A stretch of DNA of 59,262 nt, taken from positions 1 through 59,262 of the forward strand of contig JAFRWW010000017.1 in NCBI GenBank assembly GCA_017441585.1, given 5' to 3'. Below are positions 23,620 to 32,333 of the stretch, one piece after another; within the stretch, counting starts at the first letter, position 1; the number at the start of each line of letters is the position of its first letter. The position numbers were made by a program, and so were the translations under genes. This DNA comes from Lachnospiraceae bacterium. GTDB taxonomy: Bacteria > Bacillota > Clostridia > Lachnospirales > Lachnospiraceae. The notes under the pieces were generated by a model, which was not told where the DNA came from, searched no databases, and was given only the letters and a program-made list of their open reading frames with translations.

Positions 23620-25274
23620 TGACCAAAGACACCGGTAAACAGGAAAGGAAGCTTAACATCTTTGCCCTTTCTGCGGCAACGGTGCACTTTATCCTCACCT
23701 TTTTTACGGACCACAGTGTCTTTGAAGCGCTTAAGGATACTCCTTTCTATGGACTTTCCCAGGATAAACTGGCCTATTATCTGGCATGTAAGGCAGCACT
23801 TTTTGTGCTGCTTTATTATATTTACAAATGGGTGTCCGTGGTGTATTCAGACATTCTGAACGCCATAAAAAAACGGACTTTGATACCGGAAGGATCATCA
23901 TCCCACTACAAAGTCTTCCTGTATGGAATGATCTATTTTATCCCCATCGCGGCGGTCATGGTATTTAAACTCCCCCAGGGATTCTTGAGCAATGACGAGA
24001 CGCTGATCTTCGCAGAGGCTTCGGCTTTAAACCAGTACACCTGGTTCTATTATCTGACCACCTTTTATTACATCATCACCATGATGCTGATACCTTCCTG
24101 GGTGGGACCGATCCTGGTCAAGATAGCCCTTCAGGTCATCACCTGCGGCTACTGTGTACACCGTTTCAGAGGACACTTTAAAAGCCGTATTTCTTTCCTT
24201 ATGTATCTGCCCTTCATGATGTTTCCGGTTCTGGCCTACACTACGTCGGCGCACAGGATACCGGTATATTATCTTTTATATCTTCTGTTCTGGGCGGTGC
24301 TGTTTTTTGACAGACTGGAAAACAAGATTCCGGATGCGTCGAGAATATTCTGGCTCGTATTTTGCGCCGCTCTTTTGACACAATGGCGCACCGAAGGCAT
24401 ATATATGGCCCTCTTTGGCATGATACTCATACTCATGGCTTACCCTGCCCTCACAGGGATTGACGGGAAAATATTTGACGGAAAAAATATTAATTGGAAA
24501 GACCTTAACCTGAAAAGCTTTGACAAAAAACAGCCGGTAAAATTCATAGTGATCTTCCTGTTGATGCAGTACGCCATCAGCATACCTCAGAACGGCGCGC
24601 TGCCCATGAGAATGCAGGATAAGGCGGACAACCGCATGGGACCTTTTTGGGCCTACACCATCACCAATATGTACAGGAACGGTCTGGATCTTGAGAAAAA
24701 CAAAGATGACTTAGAGCTCATATACAGATATCTGGACAAAAATGTGTTAAAATCCATTAATGAGGATCTTAAGGACATAAACTATGAGGATACACTGATA
24801 CTCTACTATCCCGGTTACACCGGAGTAATAGAAGGTGCTACGCCGGATGACTACAACGCCTATGTACAGGGCTGCCGCAACATATTTAAAAACAATCCCG
24901 GCGTATTCTTAAAGACCCGGTGGGGAGCTTTTTGCTATGCTGCACTCCCCTATCACCTGGTGTTTGATCAGGGGCCTTTAAAAGGAGCCTTCTTCGCCTT
25001 TAAGGCTCTGTCCTATAACCTGTTCATACCATGCGTGATCCTGCTCATCCTGTTCATCGTGGCAGTGGTCAGAAAAAGATGGATGGAAGGAGCGGCTGCG
25101 GCTGCACTTATGTGCCACGCCTTCATAGTGTTCGTACTGGCGCCGGCCTCATATTTTAAATACTATCTGCCGGTTTACATGTGCGCATATTTCGCGCTGT
25201 GGTGTATGATATTGTGTACGATGAATAAAAGATTCTTCGCTTCGCTCAGAATGACAGAGGATAAGGACAAATAA
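23619..25274 (+). CDS. multi-pass membrane protein, GT-C-like
   Basis: The ATG at 23619 overlaps the leuA stop; a GTG at 23616 is possible. The protein is about 551 aa with roughly 11-13 hydrophobic segments. A loop after the third segment reads GFLSNDETLIFAEASAL, with an Asp-Glu pair where GT-C glycosyltransferases keep catalytic acids. It does not match a family I can name with certainty; a surface-sugar transfer or flippase-like role is inferred from the fold and the glycan genes downstream. The last 15 residues (KRFFASLRMT... to the stop) are encoded by a copy of the dispersed repeat and the first unit of the 20-bp tandem repeat, so the native C-terminus may have been replaced. Confidence 0.65.
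   Translation: MTKDTGKQERKLNIFALSAATVHFILTFFTDHSVFEALKDTPFYGLSQDKLAYYLACKAALFVLLYYIYKWVSVVYSDILNAIKKRTLIPEGSSSHYKVFLYGMIYFIPIAAVMVFKLPQGFLSNDETLIFAEASALNQYTWFYYLTTFYYIITMMLIPSWVGPILVKIALQVITCGYCVHRFRGHFKSRISFLMYLPFMMFPVLAYTTSAHRIPVYYLLYLLFWAVLFFDRLENKIPDASRIFWLVFCAALLTQWRTEGIYMALFGMILILMAYPALTGIDGKIFDGKNINWKDLNLKSFDKKQPVKFIVIFLLMQYAISIPQNGALPMRMQDKADNRMGPFWAYTITNMYRNGLDLEKNKDDLELIYRYLDKNVLKSINEDLKDINYEDTLILYYPGYTGVIEGATPDDYNAYVQGCRNIFKNNPGVFLKTRWGAFCYAALPYHLVFDQGPLKGAFFAFKALSYNLFIPCVILLILFIVAVVRKRWMEGAAAAALMCHAFIVFVLAPASYFKYYLPVYMCAYFALWCMILCTMNKRFFASLRMTEDKDK
25230..25256. repeat. dispersed palindromic repeat inside a coding end
   Basis: A complete copy, AGATTCTTCG then CTTCGCTCAGAATGACA, lies within the last codons of the upstream membrane protein and encodes RFFASLRMT. 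It is the longest copy in the window. Confidence 0.75.
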
Positions 25275-25390
25275 AATAGGATAGGCACTAATAAAATAGG
25301 ATAAGCACTAAGAAAAAAGGATTAGGACTAATAAAATAGGATAAGCACCAATAAAAAAGGATTAGGACTAATAAAAAAGGATCAACATAG
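25259..25390. repeat. 20-bp tandem repeat (six units plus a partial)
   Basis: Units of exactly 20 bp starting GGATAAG/GGATTAG and ending AATAAAATA or AATAAAAAA run from 25259 to 25378, with a partial seventh unit. The first unit contains the stop codon of the upstream gene, and the array ends just before the DegT ribosome site. Copy number is likely to vary between strains. Confidence 0.9.
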
Positions 25391-25404
25391 AAAAGAGAGA
25401 AAAA

Positions 25405-26496
25405 ATGATCAATGCAAACCGCCTGGATGCAGGCTTTTTAAAATATCAAAGTGAATACGAACAGGCTGCCATAGATGTGCTGCGCTCAGGCTGGTACGTG
25501 CTGGGCAAGCAGGTGGAGAGCTTCGAAAAAGAATTCGCAGACTATGTACACTCTAAATACTGCGTGGGACTGGACAACGGTCTCAACGCCCTGAAGCTGG
25601 CCTTCAGAGCACTGGGGATCGGCGAAGGAGATGAGGTCATAGTCCAGGCCAACACCTACATCGCCAGTGTCATGGGCGTCAGCATGAACCGTGCCACCCC
25701 TGTAATGGTGGAGACGGATGAGTACTTCGGTATCGATCCCGAGGCTGTGGAAAAGGCCATCACCGATAAGACAAAGGCAGTTCTGGTGGTACACCTTTAT
25801 GGTCATACCTGCAGGATGGATGCCATCACCGACATATGCAAACGGCATAACCTCAAACTGGTGGAGGACTGTGCCCAGAGCCACGGCAGTACATTTGACG
25901 GACAAATATCCGGTACCTTCGGAGACATAGGCTGCTTCTCCTTTTATCCCACAAAGAATCTGGGGGCCTTCGGAGATGCGGGCGCCATCGTAACGGATGA
26001 CGAGGAGCTGGCCAAAAAGATAAGGATCTTAAGAAATTACGGTTCGCAGAAAAGATATTACAACGAAGTAGTGGGGGAAAATTCAAGACTTGATGAAATG
26101 CAGGCTGCCCTCCTTCGGGTAAAGCTCTCACACATGGATGAACTTAATGAAGAAAGGGCTGAGATCGCCAAAAGATACAACGAAGGGATAAAGAATCCCC
26201 TCATCACTCTTCCCCCCGTGTCCGACAGAGTAAAATGCGTATGGCACCAGTATGTGATACGCTGTGACAGAAGGGATGAGCTGGCTGAGTATCTTAAGGA
26301 TAAGGGCATCGGTACCATAATCCACTATCCCATCCCGCCCCATCTGTCCCAGGCTTATGAATATCTGGGATACAAAAAGGGTGACTTTCCCCTGACGGAA
26401 AAATATGCGGATACGGTTTTGTCCATCCCCATCTTTAACGGGCTGACAAGGGAAGATCAAGATATGATCATAGATACGATCAACAATTATCGTTAA
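25405..26496 (+). CDS. DegT/DnrJ/EryC1-family sugar aminotransferase
   Basis: This 363-aa PLP enzyme of the DegT/StrS family transaminates nucleotide-linked keto-sugars. Visible features are GLDNGLNALKLAFRALGIG (cofactor phosphate region), QANTYIAS, VEDCAQSHGS with the Asp that contacts the PLP nitrogen, and FYPTKNLGAFGDAG with the PLP lysine at K184. It also has IHYPIPPHLSQAY near the C-terminus. The pattern is close to FdtB/QdtB-type dTDP-3-amino-sugar enzymes, so a deoxyaminosugar for a surface glycan is likely. The matching isomerase and acyltransferase are not in the window. The 20-bp tandem repeat occupies its upstream region. Confidence 0.88.
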   Translation: MINANRLDAGFLKYQSEYEQAAIDVLRSGWYVLGKQVESFEKEFADYVHSKYCVGLDNGLNALKLAFRALGIGEGDEVIVQANTYIASVMGVSMNRATPVMVETDEYFGIDPEAVEKAITDKTKAVLVVHLYGHTCRMDAITDICKRHNLKLVEDCAQSHGSTFDGQISGTFGDIGCFSFYPTKNLGAFGDAGAIVTDDEELAKKIRILRNYGSQKRYYNEVVGENSRLDEMQAALLRVKLSHMDELNEERAEIAKRYNEGIKNPLITLPPVSDRVKCVWHQYVIRCDRRDELAEYLKDKGIGTIIHYPIPPHLSQAYEYLGYKKGDFPLTEKYADTVLSIPIFNGLTREDQDMIIDTINNYR

Positions 26497-26498
26497 AA

Positions 26499-26525
26499 AG
26501 ACTCTTCGCTTCGCTCAGAATAACC
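26499..26525. repeat. dispersed palindromic repeat, copy after the DegT gene
   Basis: AGACTCTTCG then CTTCGCTCAGAATAAC begins 3 bp after the DegT stop codon. It is one of the copies that keep the CTTCG loop. Confidence 0.65.
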
Positions 26526-26604
26526 GCAAATGATTTATTTTACAATCACAAGATTTCGTCAAGTGTTCTATGATAAACAGAATTAAAAATAAGAAGGTAA
26601 TGAT

Positions 26605-27525
26605 ATGAGCAAAATCTCAATAATAGTTCCGGTATATTACAATTCGGATACCCTGGAACTTTTATACAACGACATGAAGGAAAAGATCCTCCCGAAGCTG
26701 GGGGATTATGAGATAGTCTTCACCGACGACGGTTCCAAGGATAATTCCTGGGAGATCATGAACAGCATAAGGGAAAAGGATCCCAATGTAAAATGCGTGA
26801 AGCTGTCCCGAAACTTCGGCGAACACGCAGCCCTTTTGGCCGGCCTGTCACAGTGCACCGGAGACTGCGCCGTGACCAAGCAGGCGGATCTGCAGGAGGA
26901 CTCCGAGATAATCCTTGAAATGTATGAAAGCTGGAAAAAGGGCAACAAAGTGGTACTGGCAGTGCGTTCCGACAGGGACGAACCCTTCCTTAAAAAGTTT
27001 TTTGCCTCCATCTACTATCATATAATCCACAAGCTGGTAAATGAAAACATGCCGGTAGGCGGCTGCGACTGCTATCTCATCGACCGCCAGGTGATAAAGG
27101 TGCTGGAGCTTCTGGATGAGAAAAATTCATCCCTTACGCTTCAGGTACTCTGGGCCGGCTTTAAGACCGACCACGTATATTTCCACCGAAAGGACAGGGA
27201 GATCGGCGAGTCACGCTGGACTCTTTCCAAAAAGGTAAAGCTGGCGATGGACTCCATGCTGAGTTTTTCCTACACTCCCATCAGACTCATGAGCACACTG
27301 GGCGGTCTGTTCTTCATAGCCTCCATCATCATGATCATAAACGTCATCATAGAGGCTGTGTTCACCGGCGTTCCCGTACAGGGCTGGGCCTCCCTCATGT
27401 GTCTGGTGCTCTTTTCCTCGGGCATCATCATGATCATGCTGGGCATTATAGGAGAATACCTCTGGAGAGCCCTGGACGCCTCCAGGAAGCGTCCTCCCTT
27501 TATCATAGATGAGGTAAAACAGTGA
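26605..27525 (+). CDS. family 2 glycosyltransferase, GtrB/DPM1-like
   Basis: This 306-aa protein has an N-terminal GT-A domain (SIIVPVYYNSDTLELL, TDDGSKDNSWE with the nucleotide-binding Asp pair at 41-42, and KQADLQEDSEIIL as the metal-binding segment). Two membrane segments follow at about 230-290. This layout is that of polyprenyl-phosphate glucose/mannose synthases (GtrB, DPM1-like), which make the lipid-linked sugar used by GT-C transferases such as those upstream. AAGAAGGTAATG gives the ribosome site. The next gene overlaps its stop, so at least three genes form an operon. Confidence 0.85.
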   Translation: MSKISIIVPVYYNSDTLELLYNDMKEKILPKLGDYEIVFTDDGSKDNSWEIMNSIREKDPNVKCVKLSRNFGEHAALLAGLSQCTGDCAVTKQADLQEDSEIILEMYESWKKGNKVVLAVRSDRDEPFLKKFFASIYYHIIHKLVNENMPVGGCDCYLIDRQVIKVLELLDEKNSSLTLQVLWAGFKTDHVYFHRKDREIGESRWTLSKKVKLAMDSMLSFSYTPIRLMSTLGGLFFIASIIMIINVIIEAVFTGVPVQGWASLMCLVLFSSGIIMIMLGIIGEYLWRALDASRKRPPFIIDEVKQ

Positions 27526-28007
27526 CATATCTTATCCCCATAGCCGCAGGCTTCTTTGGCGCATATATCATAGCGTGCCTTAAGGATGCGGGCAAAAAAG
27601 AGAAAATACTTTCCGTGATATGCCTGGTGCTCATCTTGGTACTGCTGGCCATGTACGGCAAACAGGACACCTTACATATAGCAATTTCATACGTATTTCT
27701 GATCATATCGATGGTTTCGGCCCTTTTATTCAAAGGCCGCCTGGTCACACTTTATGAAGCCCTCAAAGAGGCCTGTGCCATAAAAGCATCGGAAAAAGAA
27801 AAAGCGTCAGAAAAAGATAAGACCCCGGTCAGAAACGAAGAGGACTTAACCGAGGAGGAAGAAGAAGAAATGAAAAAACAGCAAAAGATCATTACGGTTT
27901 TATGTGTGGTGCTCATTCTTTACATGATAGTTTCCACCTTCTGTATATACAGACTTAACAGCAAGATCAACACACTCTACGATATAACCATGGAGCAGGA
28001 TAAATGA
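27522..28007 (+). CDS. 161-aa membrane protein of unknown function
   Basis: The GTG start at 27522 overlaps the stop of the glycosyltransferase. There are three hydrophobic segments near the N-terminus (about 3-20, 28-43 and 50-67). A long, strongly charged cytosolic segment rich in Lys and Glu (about 80-120) leads to one membrane segment near 125-147. I do not recognise a family. Its position between a GtrB-like enzyme and a large membrane protein, with overlaps on both sides, suggests an accessory subunit of the same lipid-linked sugar machinery. Confidence 0.55.
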   Translation: MTYLIPIAAGFFGAYIIACLKDAGKKEKILSVICLVLILVLLAMYGKQDTLHIAISYVFLIISMVSALLFKGRLVTLYEALKEACAIKASEKEKASEKDKTPVRNEEDLTEEEEEEMKKQQKIITVLCVVLILYMIVSTFCIYRLNSKINTLYDITMEQDK

Positions 28008-29098
28008 CTTTTCTTCAGGGTGCGCTCATCACCTTTGCCATGGTGATGATGAATTTCATAATCTATTATTTTTTCGGGCTTCTGGTCAGTGTACCTGCGA
28101 AGCTGTCCAAAAATCCCTGCTACACCCTGCTTGCAGGCTTTTTTCTGTACTATTCCCTGTTCTCATTCTTTGCGGTGTACCTGACCTACAGATGGCGCCC
28201 CCTGTCCATGCTCTCGGCACTCTGGGGCAGCGCGGTCATTGTCATCATGCTGCTGTCGCTGGCCATCTTTTTCAAAAGAACTCCCGTCAGGCTCTTCAGG
28301 GGAGTCATGTACATAAGAAAATCCTATAAACTGCTGCTGGCCTGCGCAGTCCTTTTGATCATTCAACTGGTCATCATACTCTATTCCTATCAGTTCACGC
28401 TGGATGCGGCATATTATGTGGCAAACGTCACCACCACGGTGCAGACCAACTCCCTCAATATCTATGATCCCTACACAGGCGACTGGCAGGACCATTTTGA
28501 GATGAGATATTTCTTTGCCACCTATAACCTTCAGGATGCGGTAATGTGCTCCCTGTTCAAAATACCGGCCCTTATACAGACCAAGCTGATCATGGCAAGC
28601 ATAGTCCTCATACTTACCAACATGCTCTACTACCTCATAGGAAAAGAGCTGTTTGACAAGGATAAAAGAGGAGCTATACCCATCATGGTCTTCTTTGCGA
28701 CCCTGATCAACTTTTTCTTTACCACGATATACACCTCTTCCACCTTCCTTACCACACGTACCTACGAAGGAAAGAGCATTCTGGGCAATGTGATCCTGCC
28801 CGCCATCCTGCTCTATTACATAAAAGCGATCAAGGAGAAAAAGATCCGCTGGGGCCAGCTGTTCCTGATAAGCTTCGGCTCATGCACGATCTCAAACACT
28901 TCTAACATGCTGATACCGGCAACACTTTTGATACTCTTCGTACCTTACATCGGGGCAATGATACAAAAAAAGCAGCTTAAAGCTGCCTTTAAAAATACGC
29001 TTGGTATGCTGCTGTGCATGCTGCCGGGCATCACCCTGTCACTGGTGTACGTAGCCTACGTAAAGGGTATGTTCGTATTCTATACCTATCCCAGATAA
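28004..29098 (+). CDS. multi-pass membrane protein, DUF6077-like
   Basis: This 364-aa protein has about nine hydrophobic segments and starts at an ATG that overlaps the previous stop (ATGA). After the fourth segment comes an outside loop with YQFTLDAAYYVANVTTTVQT, resembling the Asp-containing first loop of GT-C proteins. It resembles uncharacterised membrane proteins often placed near surface-polysaccharide genes in Lachnospiraceae; the DUF6077 label is from memory. It ends abruptly after YTYPR, shorter than GT-C proteins with a soluble tail, so truncation is possible. A convergent glycosyltransferase gene follows 12 bp later. Confidence 0.55.
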   Translation: MTFLQGALITFAMVMMNFIIYYFFGLLVSVPAKLSKNPCYTLLAGFFLYYSLFSFFAVYLTYRWRPLSMLSALWGSAVIVIMLLSLAIFFKRTPVRLFRGVMYIRKSYKLLLACAVLLIIQLVIILYSYQFTLDAAYYVANVTTTVQTNSLNIYDPYTGDWQDHFEMRYFFATYNLQDAVMCSLFKIPALIQTKLIMASIVLILTNMLYYLIGKELFDKDKRGAIPIMVFFATLINFFFTTIYTSSTFLTTRTYEGKSILGNVILPAILLYYIKAIKEKKIRWGQLFLISFGSCTISNTSNMLIPATLLILFVPYIGAMIQKKQLKAAFKNTLGMLLCMLPGITLSLVYVAYVKGMFVFYTYPR

Positions 29099-29110
29099 AG
29101 ATTCTCGCTC

Positions 29111-30055
29111 TTACGTCTTGTCCATGACCATGAGGGCCAGAACTCCGGGAAAGGCCACGATCTTCTGATAAAATGGCAGATCCATTTTTTTACCCAATAT
29201 CTGACAGAATCTTATATAATGGCAGATATATTTGTACTTGAGAAGCAAAGGTGAATCAAGGTGTCTTCGCTGGTCATAATACATATACCAGCCGGTGGGA
29301 TTGGTCTTTCGAAGCTTTGCCACACTGGCGGTGTAGCCTCCGTCCATGAGCTCGCACACCGTGATGACACAGGGGAGCACTATAAGCCCCGCCACCTTAT
29401 CTATTCTGTCATATACATAATCCTCGGGAATATACTTCTCCCCTTCGACCTCGGGGAAAAGGTTATCTTTTAAGAGCGCGGTCCTGAAGACCAGAGTGGT
29501 CTCACCGTAAAAACCGTTCAGATACAGTCCGCGCAAAGTATTTACTCCCGCATTCACATCGGATTCCGAGAAGCTGGCTCCCGCGAAGGGACGGATACTA
29601 TCCTCCATATCCATGCCCTGGAATATCTTTTCCATCACATCGTCCAGGGTTCCTTCGATCACCGAACCCTTATACGCCACGATGCCCGCTCTCTCCTTTG
29701 AGCCCTGGATACAGAAATGGGAATTCTCATGATCCCTCCAGGTTTTTATTATGGTCTCCACGGCCTGGGGCATCAGGATATCATCCGAATCAAGGCAGAG
29801 GAACAGCTCGGTATCACACAGATTGACTCCCTTATTATGAGCCCTCATCTTGCCGCCGTTTTCCTGATATTCATACCTTATCTCAAAATTTGCACGCTTT
29901 TTAAACTCCTCCACGTTAGCAGCAGTACCGTCTGTGGACCCATCGTCCACAATGAGCCATACGAATTCATTGGAGCTCTGGGCGCACAGGCTCCTGAAGG
30001 TACGTTCCAGGGCTTTTTCCCTGTTGTATGTGGGAGTAAAAACTGTAAGCAGCAT
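29111..30055 (-). CDS. family 2 glycosyltransferase
   Basis: This 314-aa, soluble GT-A protein has LLTVFTPTYNREKALERTF, the nucleotide-binding VDDGSTDGT (36-44) and the metal-binding CLDSDD. These are followed by a conserved acceptor region (EGEKYIPEDYVYDRI). It transfers a sugar to a surface glycan; specificity is unknown. It is convergent with the upstream operon. The roughly 120-bp gap on its 5' side holds the promoter of the divergent DtxR-like gene. A weakly hydrophobic stretch near the C-terminus may peripherally contact the membrane. Confidence 0.82.
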   Translation of the reverse strand: MLLTVFTPTYNREKALERTFRSLCAQSSNEFVWLIVDDGSTDGTAANVEEFKKRANFEIRYEYQENGGKMRAHNKGVNLCDTELFLCLDSDDILMPQAVETIIKTWRDHENSHFCIQGSKERAGIVAYKGSVIEGTLDDVMEKIFQGMDMEDSIRPFAGASFSESDVNAGVNTLRGLYLNGFYGETTLVFRTALLKDNLFPEVEGEKYIPEDYVYDRIDKVAGLIVLPCVITVCELMDGGYTASVAKLRKTNPTGWYMYYDQRRHLDSPLLLKYKYICHYIRFCQILGKKMDLPFYQKIVAFPGVLALMVMDKT

Positions 30056-30124
30056 GAATGATTCTCCTGAATAAATATTCTTGATTTTAGTTTACCGCCC
30101 CGCTTGTATCCGGTCAAGTAAGTA

Positions 30125-30166
30125 TTGAAAACAAAAGGCGGTTATGCTATACTAACTCGTGTTAGT
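30125..30166 (+). promoter_or_regulatory. promoter and overlapping palindromic operator of a DtxR-like gene
   Basis: TTGAAA (30125-30130), 17-bp spacer and TATACT (30148-30153) form a good promoter. The palindrome ACTAAC-TCGT-GTTAGT (30151-30166) overlaps the -10 box, as expected for autorepression by a DtxR-type protein whose half sites contain GTTAG. Confidence 0.65.
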
Positions 30167-30189
30167 CTAATCTCATGCAGAGGTGTGAT

Positions 30190-30564
30190 ATGAAAACAAG
30201 TGCATCAGCCGAAAACTATCTGGAAACCATACTGATCCTGAGCAAAAAACTGCCTGTGGTACGCTCCGTGGACATCGCAGCCGAGACGCATTTTAAAAAG
30301 CCCAGCGTATCCATAGCCATGCGCAATCTGCGGGAACAGGATCTGATCAGTGTCACGGACGCGGGTTTCATATATCTGACGGATAAGGGACGCGAGATCG
30401 CCGAAATGATCTACGAGCGCCACGATATCATATCACGCTGGCTCATAAAACTGGGGGTATCCGAAAAAACCGCCCTGGATGACGCCTGCAAAATAGAACA
30501 TGTCATTTCAAAGGAAAGTTTTAAGGCCATGAAGGAACATATAATGGAAAACAAGGAACTTTGA
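30190..30564 (+). CDS. DtxR-family metal-dependent regulator
   Basis: This 124-aa protein starts at ATG 30190, which has an AGGTG ribosome site; an ATG at 30175 lies on that site and is unlikely. It has a winged helix (ENYLETILILSKKLPVVRSV, then a recognition helix KPSVSIAMRNL, then a wing ending LTDKGREIAEMIYERHDIIS). A metal-binding helix pair includes ERHDII and DACKIEHVIS (Glu, His, Cys and Glu-His ligands). There is no SH3-like C-terminal domain, as in short MntR/IdeR relatives. It probably senses Fe or Mn and represses itself through the palindrome at 30151-30166. It is a paralogue of the regulator at 46927. Confidence 0.85.
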   Translation: MKTSASAENYLETILILSKKLPVVRSVDIAAETHFKKPSVSIAMRNLREQDLISVTDAGFIYLTDKGREIAEMIYERHDIISRWLIKLGVSEKTALDDACKIEHVISKESFKAMKEHIMENKEL

Positions 30565-30565
30565 C

Positions 30566-30772
30566 CTATCCTTCCTGACTTGAAAATCTCTCTTTTTCCG
30601 TATCCAGTTTCTCCTCAAAACCCGTCAAGGCCGCAAAAGGTGAGAACTGCACTGCCCTGTCTTTAACCGCGACAGAGGTACCGTCCCCTTCTTCATGTTC
30701 AAAAGGATAAACTGTATCAATTATATCGTCGTATCTGTGGGGATCCGACCTGTTTTCACTTATATATACCAT
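30566..30772 (-). CDS. small YolD-like partner of a Y-family polymerase
   Basis: The 68-aa protein contains the segment DRAVQFSPFAALTGFEEKLD, characteristic of small proteins encoded next to UmuC/ImpB-type polymerases in Lachnospiraceae. It is acidic overall, without membrane segments. It lies 125 bp downstream of the polymerase, with a dispersed repeat between them, and its stop meets that of the convergent DtxR-like gene. It probably takes part in or regulates translesion synthesis; the mechanism is unknown. Confidence 0.65.
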   Translation of the reverse strand: MVYISENRSDPHRYDDIIDTVYPFEHEEGDGTSVAVKDRAVQFSPFAALTGFEEKLDTEKERFSSQEG

Positions 30773-30820
30773 AATTTATATATCGATGTTGTCATTCCTA
30801 ATATATACAAACCTATAAAA

Positions 30821-30851
30821 AGATCCTTCGTCGTAAACTCCTCAGGATGAC
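30821..30851. repeat. dispersed palindromic repeat, copy between polymerase and partner gene
   Basis: AGATCCTTCG-TCGTAAACTC-CTCAGGATGACA, with a longer central loop than the other copies. Confidence 0.6.
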
Positions 30852-30896
30852 AATGCCTATACTGAACCTAAGGATCGGACATATACATCATAAATA

Positions 30897-32333
30897 TCAT
30901 GCCTTGTGTCCACCCACCTGGGCGTTTCTCTCTATGGCGGTGGCTCCCTCTTCCAGATTCATCCCGCGTATGAGCGCATTCTTTCCATACTTTTTCTTCA
31001 CGCTCAAAATAGCCTGCTGAAGCCTTTTCTCCCGTTCCAGTTCCTGTTTTTCAACTTCCTGTGAGGAGTAATCCGTAAACAGATCCATCTGTACGGAAAC
31101 TTCCTGCTCTCTTACCTGAGAGGGAGCTTTTATATGATTGGCCACTACATACATACGTCTGACAGTAAGATTTTTATCCACTATCCTGTCAAAAAGACGT
31201 GAAACCCCTTCCATTATGATCCGGGTGGATGAGGTCATCATTCCCAGATTCTCGCTGCCATGGGCATGCTCGGGCACCACCCTCCCGTAAAAGTCAGGCT
31301 TAAAATTTCCGGAATAGCCCTTCATGGCATTTTCATTAGTAAGGTTTTCCCTGTCATAGCCCACAGTCAGTACGATCTGATCCGTTAAAAGATTCTTATC
31401 CACCAGGTCCAGGATCAGCTGATCGGTCATCTCCATCACCACAAGTTTAGCCTTATCAAAAGGATAGGGAGCGCTTAAGACCTGCCCCTGGCTTAAGGAA
31501 CTGTTTTCCGGTTTATAGGCCTTGATCTCACTGATCAGGCAGGGCTCATAACCCCAGGCATGATCTATAAGGAGCGAGGCATTCACGCCGAACAATTTAT
31601 ATAAAAGCTTTCTATTGAAATAATCATATTCACCCCCCAGGGAACATCTGGCCACGTCCCCCATGGTGAGCATGCCGTGTTCCCTAAGTTTTTTGGCGAT
31701 ACCCCTGCCCACCCGCCAAAAATCCGTTATAGGTTCATGAGTCCAAAGCTGCCTCCTGTAGCTCATCTCATCAAGGGCCGCTATACGGACTCCGTATTCA
31801 TCCGCCTCCATGCGCTTAGCCATAATATCCATAGCTATCTTGGCCAGATACAGATTGGTGCCTATGCCGGCGGTGGCAGTGATACCGGTCTCATTTAGGA
31901 CCTCCATGATGATCTTACGGGCCAGACCCACGGCATCCAGCTTATAGGTGTTCAGATACTCCGTAACATCCATGAACACCTCATCTACGGAGTATACATG
32001 GATATCTTCCGGTGCCACATAGTGCATATAGATATTGTAGATTTTCGTACTGTACTCCATGTACAGATTCATGCGGGGAGTGGCGACGATATACTCAGGG
32101 GGATCCTTTAGCATGGAAACCTTTTGGATCACCTCATAAAGCCTGGCTCTTCCGGGTATGCCATAGGCTTTAAGGGCAGGAGTCACCGCCAGACAGATGG
32201 TCTTTTCCGTCCTGGACGCATCTGCCACCACCAGGGGCGTGGTAAGAGGATCAAGGCCCCTTTCCACACACTCCACCGAAGCGTAAAAAGATTTAAGATC
32301 TATGGCGATATACTGCCTGTTTGAATCCGTCAC
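30897..32333 (-). CDS. Y-family DNA polymerase (UmuC/ImpB type)
   Basis: This 478-aa translesion polymerase starts with GTG at 32333, overlapping the addA stop (GTGTGA). The palm motifs are visible: AIDLKSFYASVECVERGLDP with the first catalytic Asp, and VYSVDEVFMDVT with the Asp-Glu pair. A helix-hairpin-helix segment around FWRVGRGIAKKLREHGM follows, then a little-finger domain. The last 60 residues (QMDLFTDYS..., a likely clamp-binding QxDLF motif) could bind the beta sliding clamp. Coupling to addA places error-prone synthesis with double-strand-break repair, fitting an SOS or damage-response role. No LexA box could be assigned with confidence. Confidence 0.9.
   Translation of the reverse strand: MTDSNRQYIAIDLKSFYASVECVERGLDPLTTPLVVADASRTEKTICLAVTPALKAYGIPGRARLYEVIQKVSMLKDPPEYIVATPRMNLYMEYSTKIYNIYMHYVAPEDIHVYSVDEVFMDVTEYLNTYKLDAVGLARKIIMEVLNETGITATAGIGTNLYLAKIAMDIMAKRMEADEYGVRIAALDEMSYRRQLWTHEPITDFWRVGRGIAKKLREHGMLTMGDVARCSLGGEYDYFNRKLLYKLFGVNASLLIDHAWGYEPCLISEIKAYKPENSSLSQGQVLSAPYPFDKAKLVVMEMTDQLILDLVDKNLLTDQIVLTVGYDRENLTNENAMKGYSGNFKPDFYGRVVPEHAHGSENLGMMTSSTRIIMEGVSRLFDRIVDKNLTVRRMYVVANHIKAPSQVREQEVSVQMDLFTDYSSQEVEKQELEREKRLQQAILSVKKKYGKNALIRGMNLEEGATAIERNAQVGGHKA

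Noticed and set aside
25259..25390. 20-bp array considered as CRISPR
   Set aside because: Units are contiguous with no spacers; it is a plain tandem repeat.
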